From positions 3,658,001-3,722,000 of the forward strand of contig NZ_JAGIOP010000002.1 in NCBI RefSeq assembly GCF_017876775.1: a stretch of 64,000 bases of DNA, given 5' to 3'. How positions within the stretch are numbered: the stretch's first letter is position 1; every line of letters starts with the position of its first letter. Positions 1-9,626 of this stretch are shown here, piece by piece. The notes under the pieces were generated by a model. It was not told the origin of the DNA. It ran no database searches and saw only the letters and a list, made by a program, of their open reading frames with translations. This DNA comes from Mycolicibacterium lutetiense (lineage in GTDB: Bacteria > Actinomycetota > Actinomycetes > Mycobacteriales > Mycobacteriaceae). The translations under genes and the position numbers were made by a program.

Positions 1-1407
1 GCTGGCCAGGGTCTGGTCGCGGAACACCACGACGAAGATCAGTGCCGCCGACCCAGCGAGTGCGGCCAGTGCGGGCAGGGCGATGCGTCGGGCCTTGATG
101 ATCCTGATGACGGTGCGTGCGCCGACCAGCAGCGGGGCCAGCGCGATGAGGCCCTGCGGGGCCAGGGTCACGCTGAACGCCGCGACGATGATCGCCAGGC
201 AGGTCGACCACAGTCGGTGCGTGGCGATGGTGTACTCGATGAGCGCCCACACCGCGAGGACGCCGAAGGCGATCAGCGGTTCGGGGCGCAGGCCGTTGTT
301 GAACGGCATCCAGGCGGCGAGGAACACCGCGCCCGCGGTCCACATGGTGACGCGGTTGAGCGCGACGCGCCGGCCGAGCCGGGGAAGCACCCAGCGGCTG
401 AGCAGCAGCCAGGTGCCGATGCCGGCCAGGGTGGCGGGTACGCGCATCCACACGCCGGCCGTGCTGATCGTCGCGAAGTGGGCCAGCACCGACTGGTACC
501 AGTCGAACGGGGCCTCGGTGGTGCCGAAGTAGCGGAAGTAGTTGGCGGTGTATCCGGCGTCGGCCGAGACTCGGGCGATGGTCAGGTTGTAGCCGTCATC
601 CGACGAGATGGCGCCGATGACGTGCCACAGCAGCAGGCCGCCGATGACGCCGATGTCGGCGATCCAGGTACCGACCGGAACCTTGACGAACCGTCGCCAG
701 GCGCTGCGAACGCGGTGCCCACTCCGGCGGTCCAGCACGGCCAGCGCCACGATCGACGCCACCACGCACAGCACCCCGAGCGCCATCACCAGCAGTTTCA
801 GTGCGGTCGGGGAGGTGATGAACCGGGTGTCGATGTCGACGCGGGCGCTCAGCCCGGGCTGCGGTGCCATCTTCAGGTCGGTGAACAGGCCGGCCACCTG
901 AGGCTTCTTCTCCACGGCCGCGGTGCCGGTGGCGCCGGGGATGCCGACGAAGTCCGCGCCCACACCGCCGAGGTTGGCCCACAGGTGCAGCGCGCTGCAG
1001 TTGCCGGCGTTGATCGCGGCGCGGGGCGCGACGGCGGCCACCGAGTCACGGAATGCCACCACCACGGTCTCGGCGTTGGCCCGGACGAACAGCCCGTTTC
1101 GGCTGGCGTCGATCCCGTCGGAGGGGATGGTGGAGAACACCAGGCCGCCCTCGGCGGGCAGCGTGGTGATCGCCGAGCACGGAATGGACACATCGAGGGA
1201 CTGCGGGGCGCCCGACACCAGCGGGGCCGTCACCGAAGTGACGTTGCCCGCGGCATCGGTGCCCTGCGGCCACAGGATGGTCGCGGTGGTCTGTTTGACG
1301 GGTAGCAGCGGCACCAGCGCGCACAGCACCACACCCGCGATGCCCGCGACGATGGCGATCAGGCGTGCGATGCCCACAACTCGGTCGGTTGGTTCATCGG
1401 AAGGCAC
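1..1407 (-). CDS. embA: Arabinosyltransferase EmbA, N-terminal part (gene runs off the left edge)
   Basis: GT-C family membrane arabinosyltransferase that, with EmbB, extends the arabinan of arabinogalactan using decaprenylphosphoryl arabinose. Ethambutol acts on this family. The 469 visible codons begin with a GTG at 1407 ([10 protein letters not shown]) and show an N-terminal membrane helix, the conserved VKQTTA segment, a periplasmic lectin-like domain, then the ISSDDGY loop (GT-C acidic motif, also found in EmbC) and membrane helices, up to VVFRDQTLA at the window edge. The end lies outside the window, so a possible embB beyond it cannot be seen. It lies 172 bp downstream of embC, in the order known from mycobacteria. 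The GTG start is chosen because it matches the known EmbA N-terminus and nothing fits upstream. Confidence 0.95.
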   Translation of the reverse strand, partial: MPSDEPTDRVVGIARLIAIVAGIAGVVLCALVPLLPVKQTTATILWPQGTDAAGNVTSVTAPLVSGAPQSLDVSIPCSAITTLPAEGGLVFSTIPSDGIDASRNGLFVRANAETVVVAFRDSVAAVAPRAAINAGNCSALHLWANLGGVGADFVGIPGATGTAAVEKKPQVAGLFTDLKMAPQPGLSARVDIDTRFITSPTALKLLVMALGVLCVVASIVALAVLDRRSGHRVRSAWRRFVKVPVGTWIADIGVIGGLLLWHVIGAISSDDGYNLTIARVSADAGYTANYFRYFGTTEAPFDWYQSVLAHFATISTAGVWMRVPATLAGIGTWLLLSRWVLPRLGRRVALNRVTMWTAGAVFLAAWMPFNNGLRPEPLIAFGVLAVWALIEYTIATHRLWSTCLAIIVAAFSVTLAPQGLIALAPLLVGARTVIRIIKARRIALPALAALAGSAALIFVVVFRDQTLAS

Positions 1408-1579
1408 GAGGCTCGATGTTATGCGACCCGTATGTGAGGTCCGGTTATCCGTCGCCCTTTTGGTGATGTGTGTGCGAACTTCTAATCAAGCAGCCTCACT
1501 GAGACGGCGCAGGACCTCGTAGGCGCTTGTGCGGCGGATTACTGCTTGATGGTGACTGCGATTCGCCGCGTAGTGCTTC
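1408..1579 (-). promoter_or_regulatory. embC-embA intergenic region
   Basis: This 172-bp gap is unusual in an operon whose other genes overlap. It could hold an internal promoter for embA: a TAACAT hexamer (1416-1421 on the minus strand) sits a few bases before the GTG start, but no convincing -35 is visible. A perfect 9-bp inverted repeat, ATCAAGCAG (1485-1493) and CTGCTTGAT (1542-1550), spans a 48-nt loop. In M. tuberculosis the equivalent region carries an embA promoter; its presence here is inference. Confidence 0.35.
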
Positions 1580-4500
1580 CTAGCTGTGCCGCAGCGGCGC
1601 CGGGCTCCACCATCCGCTGCGGATCGCGGTGCCCAGGTCCAGGCGGGCCGCGGTGGCGTCCGGGTACCACGGTGTGAGCCGTTGCAACGACCCCCAGTCC
1701 CGGAACCAGTCGTCCTTGAGGTACGTCGGCACGCTCGACGGCCGCACCAGCAGTTCGGAGATGCCCAGCGGGCCGCCGCCCAGGTAGTCCATCACCGGCG
1801 AGTTGGCCTCGGCGCCGAAGCGGTCGGGCAGGATCCGCCACTTGGGCACCTCGGTGACGCCGTACTGATGGCCGAACGGCCGCTGGCACGGGAATGCCAG
1901 GCCTACCAGCCAGTCCAGCAGTACCGGGTCCTGGGAGCCGACCACGTCCTGCAGGGTGCGTAGTTGCGGAATGCGCGGCGGGGTCACCGCGATCCAGTGC
2001 TGCGGGGCGAGGTCGTCGTCGGAGGCGACCAACCGGATCTGGGTGGCTTCGCGCGGGATCGCGGCCATCGGGGCCCGCAGGTTGCGCCAGGCCGGGGCGG
2101 CACCCACATCGGCGAATCCGATGCCGCCGCCGGGCTTGTTCTCGACGGCTTGTGCATCGGTGGCCCACTGCACCACGACCTCGCCCGGATCGAAGCGGCC
2201 TGCGGCCGAGACGACCAGCAGCGGGCCGGCCGTGTCGCGATCGGGCAGTCGGTACCAGGCCGAGCGCATGATCGCGGGCGCTTGGGTGCCGGCCCGCCAG
2301 CTGCCGAGCACCGGCGTGGTGGCCGGGTCGAGCCCGTAGGGGAGCCGGGCACGGGATCCGTTGACCCCGGCGGCCGCGGTGGTGCCACCCTCGGTGCCCA
2401 CCTCGCTGCCGGTCACGGTGCCCGAGTCGGTGTCGGCGAAGTTGCCCGAGCCGGGCTGTTCCATCACCGGGTCCGCCGAGACGTCCGAGGGGATGCCGTT
2501 CGGACTGAACCCCTGTGAGGTGACCGCGCCGAGCGCCTGGCCGGGCGGCTCGCTGATCGGTGCCAGCAGGCCGGCGTTGGCGTTCTCCTCGACCATCACG
2601 TCGCTGGCCAGTCCGCAGGTCTTACCGGCGAGCGCCTCCAGGTTGGAGCGCCCGACGGACCAGGCTGGGTACTGATCGGTCATCGCCAGGGTCAGTGACA
2701 CCACCTCGAACATCACCAGCACCCAGGCGGCGATGGCCAGCGGTGCCTGCACGATCCGCTGCCAACGGCGCTGAGGTCCGTCCGGGGACTGGTCGCGGCC
2801 GCTGAAGTGGAACCAGGCCGCCAACAGCAGGGTCAGCACCGACAAGCCCAAGAGAATGGTGGTGAATCCGAAGTGCCATTCGGGGAATGAGTTCGACCAG
2901 GGCACGCCGAAGTTGGCGACGTACCACCAGCCGTTGACCGTCGCGAACGACAGTGCCACCACGAACAGCACCAGCGCGGCGAACATCGATCGGTTACGCC
3001 GCGACTTCATGGCCGCGGCGGTGACCGCGACTGCGGCCAGGGCACCGAGGGATCCGGCCAGCCCGGCGAACACGCCGAAGTGATGGGTCCACTTGGTGGG
3101 GGTGAACATCATCGCCAGGAACGAGATGATCGTGATGCCGATGATGCGTCGACTCGGGCCGGCCGCAGTGCCGGGGATACGACCCTTACGCAGCGTCATC
3201 GCGACCGACACCGCCAATGCCACCAGCAGGGTCAGTACCGCGAATCGGCGCGCCACCGAGCCGTCCGGGCTCGAGGTGAACAGCCGTGAATAGCGGATGT
3301 GCTCGTCGAACCAGGCCAGGCTGGGCCCGACGGTGGATTTGAAGCTGCTGGCCTGGATCTCGGCGGCCAGTGTCTGGTCGCGGAAGATCAGGATGATCGT
3401 CACGGTGCACGCGGCCAGGATCGGGGCCAGCAGGGCCATGTACCCGAAGCGTGAGGTATGCCGGGCGACAATGGTTTTCAGCGGTCCTACGGCAACCAGC
3501 AGGGCGCCGACGGCGGCGATGCCGGTAGGCCCGGAGAACAGGGTCAACGCGCCGATGATGATCGCGACGGCGACCGGCAGCATGCGGTTGGTGGCCACCC
3601 CGCGTTCCACCGAACACCAGGTCAGCAGCATGCCGAGGGCGATGATCGGTTCGGGGCGCAGGCCGTTGTTGAGCGGCAGCCAGAATGCCAGGAACATGCC
3701 CGCCGCGGTCCAGGCCGCCGCACGGTTGGTCTTGACGGCTCGGCCGAGTCGCGGCAGCACTTCACGGCTGATCACCCACCAGCAGGCGAGCGCCATGACC
3801 AGGGTGGGCAGTCGCATCCAGACGCTGTTGGTGGAGACGTGCGCCCACAGCGCCAGGAGGTCGTAGTACCAGCCGAACGGCGCCTCGGGGGTGCCGAACC
3901 AGCGGTAGTAGTTGGACATGTAGCCGGCGTGCTCGGACACCCGGGCCATGGTCAGGATGTAACCGTCGTCAGAGGTGTTGGCCCCGACGAAGTGCCACCA
4001 CACCAGGACCGCGGTGACCAGCCCGTCCAACGGGGTCATCGACCACCAGCGGGGTGGGAGGAAGCGCCGGTGCCGGACACCGTCGGCGGTGTCGAGACGG
4101 TGCAGGGCGCCCAGTGCGATGACGGTCATCGCGACCCCGATGATCATCGCGAGCAGCTTGAGCAGCGTCGGGGCAGTGCTGTAGCGGGAGTCGATGGTGG
4201 CCGAGAACTTCAGGCCCTCGGGTGCCGGGCCGGACAGGTCGGTGAAGACGCCGACGATCTGCGGGCGGAAGTCATAGCCGCCCCGCTCACCGCGTAGCGG
4301 CGCGTCGGGGTGGTCGGCGGTGGCGCTGGCATCGCCTTGGGTGAGCCCGACGAATTCACCGGTCACCTTGTCGGCCTGCGCGGTGAACGTCAGGGATTGG
4401 CAGGCCGGGCTGAGCACCGCAGTCAGTGGTGCGCTGACCACCGGGGTGTTGCGCACGATGACCAGCAGGTCGTTGTTGACCCGTTCGATCAGCAGGCCAC

Positions 4501-4858
4501 GGTCGATGGCCTTGGGGGCCTGCTTGGGCACGGTGGATAAAAGGACCGTCCGACTCCGGTTGTCGGGCCCGGCCAGCCCGGCGGCGGCCTGGCAGGGCAC
4601 GGTGATGGTCAGGTCGGTGGCGACATACCCGATCAGCGGTGCGTTGATGCTCTGCCACGTGCCGTCCTGCGGCCAGTTCAGCTGGGCGGTGGTCTGCTTG
4701 ACCGGAAGCAGTGGTGTTGCCACTGCCATCAATACGCCGAGCAAACCGGCGACGATCGCGATGAGCCGCACCGTCCGATGGTTGCTGCCGGCGGTTCCCC
4801 GCGGTCCCGTCACGGGCTCTGATGCTATCGGCGTGTCAGCGCCGGGACTAATGGCCAT
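1580..4858 (-). CDS. embC: Arabinosyltransferase EmbC
   Basis: Arabinosyltransferase that builds the arabinan of lipoarabinomannan from decaprenylphosphoryl arabinose at the outer face of the plasma membrane. The 1092 residues match the family length (about 1094). An N-terminal membrane helix is followed by the [12 protein letters not shown] segment, a periplasmic domain, the [11 protein letters not shown] loop with the acidic GT-C motif, about a dozen further membrane helices, and a C-terminal extracytoplasmic carbohydrate-binding domain (from about residue 720) rich in Trp. The ATG at 4858 overlaps the end of aftA by 11 bp, so the two are probably translationally coupled. Distinguished from EmbA and EmbB by its position right after aftA and by sequence. 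Confidence 0.95.
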   Translation of the reverse strand: MAISPGADTPIASEPVTGPRGTAGSNHRTVRLIAIVAGLLGVLMAVATPLLPVKQTTAQLNWPQDGTWQSINAPLIGYVATDLTITVPCQAAAGLAGPDNRSRTVLLSTVPKQAPKAIDRGLLIERVNNDLLVIVRNTPVVSAPLTAVLSPACQSLTFTAQADKVTGEFVGLTQGDASATADHPDAPLRGERGGYDFRPQIVGVFTDLSGPAPEGLKFSATIDSRYSTAPTLLKLLAMIIGVAMTVIALGALHRLDTADGVRHRRFLPPRWWSMTPLDGLVTAVLVWWHFVGANTSDDGYILTMARVSEHAGYMSNYYRWFGTPEAPFGWYYDLLALWAHVSTNSVWMRLPTLVMALACWWVISREVLPRLGRAVKTNRAAAWTAAGMFLAFWLPLNNGLRPEPIIALGMLLTWCSVERGVATNRMLPVAVAIIIGALTLFSGPTGIAAVGALLVAVGPLKTIVARHTSRFGYMALLAPILAACTVTIILIFRDQTLAAEIQASSFKSTVGPSLAWFDEHIRYSRLFTSSPDGSVARRFAVLTLLVALAVSVAMTLRKGRIPGTAAGPSRRIIGITIISFLAMMFTPTKWTHHFGVFAGLAGSLGALAAVAVTAAAMKSRRNRSMFAALVLFVVALSFATVNGWWYVANFGVPWSNSFPEWHFGFTTILLGLSVLTLLLAAWFHFSGRDQSPDGPQRRWQRIVQAPLAIAAWVLVMFEVVSLTLAMTDQYPAWSVGRSNLEALAGKTCGLASDVMVEENANAGLLAPISEPPGQALGAVTSQGFSPNGIPSDVSADPVMEQPGSGNFADTDSGTVTGSEVGTEGGTTAAAGVNGSRARLPYGLDPATTPVLGSWRAGTQAPAIMRSAWYRLPDRDTAGPLLVVSAAGRFDPGEVVVQWATDAQAVENKPGGGIGFADVGAAPAWRNLRAPMAAIPREATQIRLVASDDDLAPQHWIAVTPPRIPQLRTLQDVVGSQDPVLLDWLVGLAFPCQRPFGHQYGVTEVPKWRILPDRFGAEANSPVMDYLGGGPLGISELLVRPSSVPTYLKDDWFRDWGSLQRLTPWYPDATAARLDLGTAIRSGWWSPAPLRHS

Positions 4859-6728
4859 CGGGAGTGGGCTTTCTGATCACCAGGACAAACGGGCCGATGT
4901 CGGTCACCTCGAAACGAGGATCCTCGAACAGTGCCGCGTCGAGCGCCACGTGGTAGCGGCGCACGTTCGGTTGGTTGGGGTAGACGTCGGAGGCCAGGCG
5001 CAGTGTGTAGGTGTCGTTTGCGCCGTGACGCATGAGGAACACGGTCGGCGCTTTCCAGGGCATCTCGTCCAGCGCCTTCACGAACTGGTCGGGCTTGGAC
5101 AGCGTGGCCCAGCCCTCGATGGCCTTGGCGCGCTTGTCGAATTCGGCCAGCGGGTTGGCGTAGTGCGAAGTCAGCCCCTGGAACCCGTAGTACGGGTAGT
5201 ACGAGAGGAAGCTGTAGTCGGCGGTCAGCACCACGGTCTGGTTCCGCGGCACCCCGGTGATCTCGGCGATCTTGGCGTCGATCTCGCGGTAGTAGCGCTC
5301 GGCCCCCGGGGGGCGGCGGTCTGCTCGCTGACCGGTGCCGTCGGTGTCGGTGTAGGCCACGTTGATGTCGGGGCGCAGTACGTCCGGGATGTCCTGGCTG
5401 AAGGTGATGGCGCCGATCGCGCCGACGGCAGCGGCAGCGGCGGTAACTCGCCGCGCGGTGTCCGGTTGGTAGCGCCGCGCGATCGCCTGGGTGGCCTCGA
5501 TGAAGCCGAACGCGCCTGCGGTGGTGAGCAGCACGGTCAGCGCCGGCTGGAGCCGGAACGACAGCAGCGTGGTGCCGACCAGCGTGGTCAGCATCGACAG
5601 CAGTGACCAGGCGTAGACCGCGAGGACCGCGATGGCCAGGGCGCCGGCGCGCGTCGAGGTTCGGGCCCGGACCACCAGCCACAGCGTGCCGAGCATGCAC
5701 AGCGCGCCGAGCAGCGTGAAGCTCAGCATCGGGAAGGTCAGCTGAGCACCGGCGTCGGGCAGGTAGTGCTGGGCGGTGCCCTTCTCGGCAGGTTCGCCAC
5801 GTAGGGAGGCCAGGAGGTAGGGGGCCCAGGTGAGCAGGGCGATTGCGCCGGCGATCACCGCGATGACGATGCCCCGCAGCAGGGGATCGATGCTCCGGCG
5901 CGCTACGGCCAGCACCAGCCCCATGATGGCCAGCGTGAATGCGCAGTAGAGGAACAGCAGTGTGTAGAGCAGTGCGGCGAATCCGACGAAGATCCCGACG
6001 GCGATGACGGCGGCCCAGCCGCCGTTGCGTGTGCGGCCCCTCAAACCGGACCAGGCCAGCACGAACACCGGCGGCAGCAGCACGGTGATGATCGCGGCAT
6101 ACGGCTCGGTGGAGGAGTAGGCCAGCATGGTGGCGGTGCTCGCGGTGGTCACGATCAGCGCATGTTCGAAGCGAATCATGGTCGCCCACAACACGAATGC
6201 CAGTGCGACGGCGATGGTGATCGAGACGATCGACCACGGCTTGAACATCTCCCAGGCCGGGGTGCCGGTGGCCGCGGCGATGCGCCCGCCCATCCAGAAC
6301 CAGCCGGCCGGGTAGTAGGGCGGCAGCCCGAAGTAGGTCATGTCGTGCAGGCCGGGGGCATCGGCCAGCCGGGTGAGGTATTCGGTGCGGAACTGCTGGT
6401 CGACCGATACCCCGAACAGGTACAACTTGGTCGCGCCCAGCGGCATCGCCAGGGTCACCACCGAGAACGCGGACAGGAAGATCAGCCCGGTCAGCCGGGC
6501 CAGGGTGCGCCGGCCGCGGCGCCAGATCAGGCCGGCGGCGAAGATTCCGGCCAGCGCGCCGACCTGGCCCACCGTGGTGAGCGCGTGTAGCTGGTTGGAC
6601 GTGTTGTAGGCCGGCCACTGGACCTGGGCAATCGCCGCGATAGACACCCCGGCCACGGCCGAGGCGAGCATCAGGGCGATCACCATCTGTCCGGCCACCC
6701 TGGCCGGACTGACCAGTCCGGCCTGCAT
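4848..6728 (-). CDS. aftA: Galactofuranan arabinofuranosyltransferase AftA
   Basis: Transfers the first arabinofuranose residue from decaprenylphosphoryl arabinose to the galactan chain, priming arabinan synthesis. The 626-residue protein (M. tuberculosis AftA about 643) has an N-terminal membrane helix (residues about 8-35), many further hydrophobic segments, and a soluble C-terminal domain from about residue 440 with the [13 protein letters not shown] region. The ATG at 6728 overlaps the dprE2 stop codon by one base (TAATG), and its own stop overlaps embC. Gene order dprE2-aftA-embC is the conserved mycobacterial one, so product supply (DPA) and use are co-transcribed. Confidence 0.95.
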   Translation of the reverse strand: MQAGLVSPARVAGQMVIALMLASAVAGVSIAAIAQVQWPAYNTSNQLHALTTVGQVGALAGIFAAGLIWRRGRRTLARLTGLIFLSAFSVVTLAMPLGATKLYLFGVSVDQQFRTEYLTRLADAPGLHDMTYFGLPPYYPAGWFWMGGRIAAATGTPAWEMFKPWSIVSITIAVALAFVLWATMIRFEHALIVTTASTATMLAYSSTEPYAAIITVLLPPVFVLAWSGLRGRTRNGGWAAVIAVGIFVGFAALLYTLLFLYCAFTLAIMGLVLAVARRSIDPLLRGIVIAVIAGAIALLTWAPYLLASLRGEPAEKGTAQHYLPDAGAQLTFPMLSFTLLGALCMLGTLWLVVRARTSTRAGALAIAVLAVYAWSLLSMLTTLVGTTLLSFRLQPALTVLLTTAGAFGFIEATQAIARRYQPDTARRVTAAAAAVGAIGAITFSQDIPDVLRPDINVAYTDTDGTGQRADRRPPGAERYYREIDAKIAEITGVPRNQTVVLTADYSFLSYYPYYGFQGLTSHYANPLAEFDKRAKAIEGWATLSKPDQFVKALDEMPWKAPTVFLMRHGANDTYTLRLASDVYPNQPNVRRYHVALDAALFEDPRFEVTDIGPFVLVIRKPTPDGH

Positions 6729-7492
6729 TAGATGGGAAGCTTGCGGAAGATGGACCGCGGGACGTGCCGCAGAACCATCATCACGTAGCGGAACGCGCCG
6801 GGCGCCCAGACCAGCTCTTTGCCCTTGGCCGACGCGGTGACGGCCAGATTGGCGACGTATTCCTTGTCGACGGTCAGCGGGGCTTCCTTGACGTGGGCGC
6901 TCATCCGGGTGCGGACCTGACCGGGCCGGATCACCAGCACCCGCGGGCCGTATTCGCGCAGTGCCTCACCGAGGCCGAGGTAGAACCCGTCGAGTCCGGC
7001 CTTGGTGGAGCCGTAGACGAAATTGGACCGGCGCACCCGTTCACCGGCGGCCGAGCTCATCGCGATGATCTGGCCGTAGCCCTGCGCCCGCATCTTCTCA
7101 CCGACCAGGACACCGACCGAAACGGCTGCGGTGTAATTGATTTCGGCGATCTGCACGGCCTTGCGCTGGTTCTGCCACAGTTCTTCGGGGTCGCCGAGCA
7201 GACCGAACGCGACGATTGCGACATCCACGTCACCGGAGGCGAACGCCTTGTCGATCACGTCGGGGTGACTGGCGGTGTCGAGGGCGTCGAAGTCGATGAC
7301 CTCGACTGCGCTGGCGCCGGCGTTGCGCAGCTGGGCTACCGCGTCGTCGCGGCCCGGATCGCCGGGCAGGGCGGCCAGCACTATGCGGGCCGACGCGTCG
7401 CGCAGATAGCGCTCACAGATCGCCAGCCCGATCTCTGAGGTGCCGCCGAGCAGCAGAATCGTCTGGGGGTTACCTACGGCGTCGAACACCAT
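6728..7492 (-). CDS. dprE2: Decaprenylphosphoryl-2-keto-ribose reductase DprE2
   Basis: Second half of the DprE1/DprE2 epimerase: reduces decaprenylphosphoryl-2-keto-erythro-pentofuranose with NADH to decaprenylphosphoryl arabinose, the only arabinan donor. The 254 residues form a short-chain dehydrogenase: the Rossmann glycine motif is [12 protein letters not shown] near residue 16, with the catalytic Ser-Tyr-Lys set in MSSAAGE and YGSTKAG. Length equals that of the M. tuberculosis enzyme. It is separated from dprE1 by about 4.9 kb (katG, furA and a TetR/MpaB cassette), whereas in M. tuberculosis the two are adjacent, so it needs its own promoter, probably within 7493-7629. Confidence 0.95.
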   Translation of the reverse strand: MVFDAVGNPQTILLLGGTSEIGLAICERYLRDASARIVLAALPGDPGRDDAVAQLRNAGASAVEVIDFDALDTASHPDVIDKAFASGDVDVAIVAFGLLGDPEELWQNQRKAVQIAEINYTAAVSVGVLVGEKMRAQGYGQIIAMSSAAGERVRRSNFVYGSTKAGLDGFYLGLGEALREYGPRVLVIRPGQVRTRMSAHVKEAPLTVDKEYVANLAVTASAKGKELVWAPGAFRYVMMVLRHVPRSIFRKLPI

Positions 7493-7579
7493 CTAGCGCA
7501 GCTCCAAGCCTCGGGGACATCGTGACGAGGGTACCGTGCGGTTTCTTTCGAAAATCCGAGCGCAGGGTCTTGACCCTTT

Positions 7580-7618
7580 TTCCTACACGACGTAGCTTTT
7601 TTCTACACCGTGTAGGAA
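7580..7618. promoter_or_regulatory. Paired palindromic operator before the MpaB/TetR operon
   Basis: Two related 13-bp palindromes, CTACACGACGTAG (7583-7595) and CTACACCGTGTAG (7603-7615), are centred 20 bp apart, two helical turns. The outer arms TTCCTACACG and CGTGTAGGAA form a perfect 10-bp inverted repeat. The array ends 14 bp before the ATG at 7630, so a bound repressor would block transcription. The TetR protein encoded two genes downstream (8930-9568) is the natural candidate; this link is inferred. The divergent dprE2 gene starts only about 90 bp away and could also be affected. Confidence 0.7.
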
Positions 7619-7629
7619 TTGGGGAGAAT

Positions 7630-8700
7630 ATGGCGATCCGTGACTGGCTGACGTTGCCCGCGACCGAACCCGGGGAGGACTACGGATTCTTCGGGCCCGA
7701 TTCGGTGACCTGGAAGGTGTGGAGCTATCCCACCTCGCTGTCGATCGGGTTCCAGCGCGCCGTCGTCATCGAGGAACTCGACCCGGCCCTCGTCGCGGCG
7801 GTCGACAAGACCCATGAGATCTACTCGCGGCCGCGCACCCGGTATGACCGGACGCTGCGGTACTTCGCGATGGTGGCGTTCGACGACAGTCGTTCGACCA
7901 CCAAGGCCGCCGATGTCCTGGTCAAGATCCACTCGAAGGCCATCGGCACCGACCCGGTCACCGGAAAGACCTACGACGCCAACGATCCCGGTTCGCAGTT
8001 GTGGATCCACCTGACCGCGTGGCATTCCATCCTGGTGGCCTATGAGAAGTACGGTCCGGGCCCGCTCCCGCCCGAGGAGGAGTTGCAGTACTGGCGGGAA
8101 TGCGCGATCGCCGCCGAACTTCAGACCTGCGATCCCTCTGACGTCCCACTGACCCGCGAGGGCGTCCGGGAGTACTTCGAGCAGATGCGGCCCCAGCTGA
8201 TCGGCTCGGACATCGCCCGCCAGGCCATGCACCACCTGCTCGGTGCGGAGGTGATGCTGCCCAAGATGCCGCTGTTGCTGCGCCCGGGCACCACCGTCGT
8301 CACCGCGTTCCTGCGCCGCGGCACCCTGGCGACGATGCCGCGCTGGATGCGAAAGATGGCCGGTCTCAGTACATCCCGGATTCTCGATGCGTTGGTGGTG
8401 CCGCCGCTGAGCGCCTCATTCACCGTGATCGCGATGAGTAAGCGGCTCGAGTTGATTCTGCTGCGGTTGCTCTCGCCGGCGACTCTGCCGATCGGCGCGC
8501 GGGTCCTGCTGTCGGTCCCGCCGAAGAACCCCGTCACGACGACGCCGCGTGAGGCTCAGCGTCGCTACGGCTACGACGCGCCGAGCCAGGCGCACTTCGA
8601 GTTGCGCGAGCGCCAGCAGGTCCGGGTGTTCGGTGAGGGTCTCGTACCGAGTGACGAGGGCATCCTGGAATCCCAGGCCATTCTCGGTGGGATCGGATAA
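7630..8700 (+). CDS. Oxygenase MpaB family protein (DUF2236)
   Basis: 356-residue member of the MpaB/DUF2236 family, heme-binding proteins that include fungal MpaB and latex-clearing protein. Family features seen: the DSVTWKVWSYP start, the RPRTRYDRTLRY region, WIHLTAWHS and YWREC segments, and a hydrophobic C-terminal half. The substrate is unknown. The ATG at 7630 is preferred over an upstream in-frame start at 7522 because GGGGAGA lies just in front and because the operator array lies between the two. It heads a three-gene operon with a 71-residue membrane protein and a TetR regulator, so it is probably induced by a small hydrophobic ligand. Confidence 0.85.
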   Translation: MAIRDWLTLPATEPGEDYGFFGPDSVTWKVWSYPTSLSIGFQRAVVIEELDPALVAAVDKTHEIYSRPRTRYDRTLRYFAMVAFDDSRSTTKAADVLVKIHSKAIGTDPVTGKTYDANDPGSQLWIHLTAWHSILVAYEKYGPGPLPPEEELQYWRECAIAAELQTCDPSDVPLTREGVREYFEQMRPQLIGSDIARQAMHHLLGAEVMLPKMPLLLRPGTTVVTAFLRRGTLATMPRWMRKMAGLSTSRILDALVVPPLSASFTVIAMSKRLELILLRLLSPATLPIGARVLLSVPPKNPVTTTPREAQRRYGYDAPSQAHFELRERQQVRVFGEGLVPSDEGILESQAILGGIG

Positions 8701-8703
8701 CTC

Positions 8704-8919
8704 GTGATCAAGAACCTTCTCGATCACCGGCTGAGCATCCGCCAACTCGTCTACCTCGCGATCGTGGTGGGGGCCCCGTACTTCGTGATCGGCATGGTCT
8801 GGGCGCTTACCCACAGCGATCACATCGTTGGACTCACGGGCCTCGACAAGCTGTTCTCGCTGTTGGGCGAGATCGTCGCCTGGCCCGTGTTGATCATCGC
8901 GGATGTCTCCCTGATATGA
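8704..8919 (+). CDS. Small two-helix membrane protein
   Basis: 71-residue protein with GTG start, three bases after the preceding stop codon and ten before the tetR start, so clearly part of the same operon. Two hydrophobic segments (about residues 14-35 and 48-69) with a short polar loop (THSDHIVGLTGLDK) suggest a helical hairpin in the plasma membrane. I do not recognise the family. It may anchor or assist the MpaB-type protein encoded upstream. Confidence 0.65.
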   Translation: MIKNLLDHRLSIRQLVYLAIVVGAPYFVIGMVWALTHSDHIVGLTGLDKLFSLLGEIVAWPVLIIADVSLI

Positions 8920-8929
8920 GTGAAGGGAG

Positions 8930-9568
8930 ATGAACGAAGCTGCACTCGCCAACCGGGGTCGCGCCGAACACCTGGGCCCGGACCGGCGTCGGCCCCAGGT
9001 ACTCGACGTAGCGTTGGACATCGCCGCGCACCAGGGCCTGGCCGACGTGACGATGGGAACCATCGCGCGCCGTCTGGGCGTGACCAGGCCGGTGGTCTAC
9101 GCGTGCTACCCCGGTCGCGGGGAAGTGCTTGCCGCACTGTTGGATCGGGAAACCAACGTGGTGCTGTCGAGCCTGCTCGAACTGTTGCCGCCGAAGCGCA
9201 CCGGCTCCATCGAGCAACTGTTCGTCGACGGGTTCCACGCGCTGCACAGCACGGTGCGCGAGCGGCCGGCCTCTTGGCGCATCATCTTCGCCGCCGATCC
9301 CGACCCGGTGCTGACCGCGGCCATCGCCGGCGGCCGTGAGCGCCTCCGGGGCCAACTCGCCACGGCGTTGCGCCCGCTGCTGCAACGGTGGCAGGTCGCC
9401 GATGTCGAGGTCGCGCTGCCCATTTTGGTCGAGGTGTTCCTGGCGATCTGTGAAGCGGCGGTCCGGAAGATGCTCGCCGAAGAGGGTGAAGCCGACGGCG
9501 ACTCGGAGCTTGTGGCCGAAGTCTTCGGCAAGGCGGCCTATCGCGCCATGCGGGCAAAAGGACAGTGA
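8930..9568 (+). CDS. TetR family transcriptional regulator
   Basis: 212-residue repressor. The DNA-binding domain occupies residues about 20-70 (VLDVALDIAAHQGLADVT then IARRLGVTRPVVYACYPGR, the second part being the recognition helix-turn-helix). The rest is a helical ligand-binding domain (SWRIIFAADPDP, VFLAICEAAVRKM). Encoded at the end of the MpaB operon, it most likely binds the paired palindromes at 7580-7618 and regulates its own operon. A stem-loop follows immediately. Confidence 0.9.
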   Translation: MNEAALANRGRAEHLGPDRRRPQVLDVALDIAAHQGLADVTMGTIARRLGVTRPVVYACYPGRGEVLAALLDRETNVVLSSLLELLPPKRTGSIEQLFVDGFHALHSTVRERPASWRIIFAADPDPVLTAAIAGGRERLRGQLATALRPLLQRWQVADVEVALPILVEVFLAICEAAVRKMLAEEGEADGDSELVAEVFGKAAYRAMRAKGQ

Positions 9569-9573
9569 GACAA

Positions 9574-9608
9574 CAACACCCCGCGAGCCTCAGGCCCGCG
9601 GGGTGTTG
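9574..9608. terminator. Bidirectional stem-loop between tetR and katG
   Basis: Perfect 12-bp inverted repeat CAACACCCCGCG (9574-9585) and CGCGGGGTGTTG (9597-9608) around an 11-nt loop, located between two convergent genes. No T-run is present, as is common for mycobacterial terminators. It could serve both strands. Confidence 0.75.
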
Positions 9609-9626
9609 CGTTACCTATCGACCAGA

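Noticed and set aside
217..1305. Long plus-strand open frame opposite embA
   Set aside because: It is the antisense of embA; composition is Gly/Asp/Arg-rich as expected for a shadow frame, and embA homology is clear on the other strand.
4320..5606. 428-codon plus-strand open frame across embC and aftA
   Set aside because: It spans the junction of two well-identified opposite-strand genes and has no recognisable domain; high GC creates such frames.
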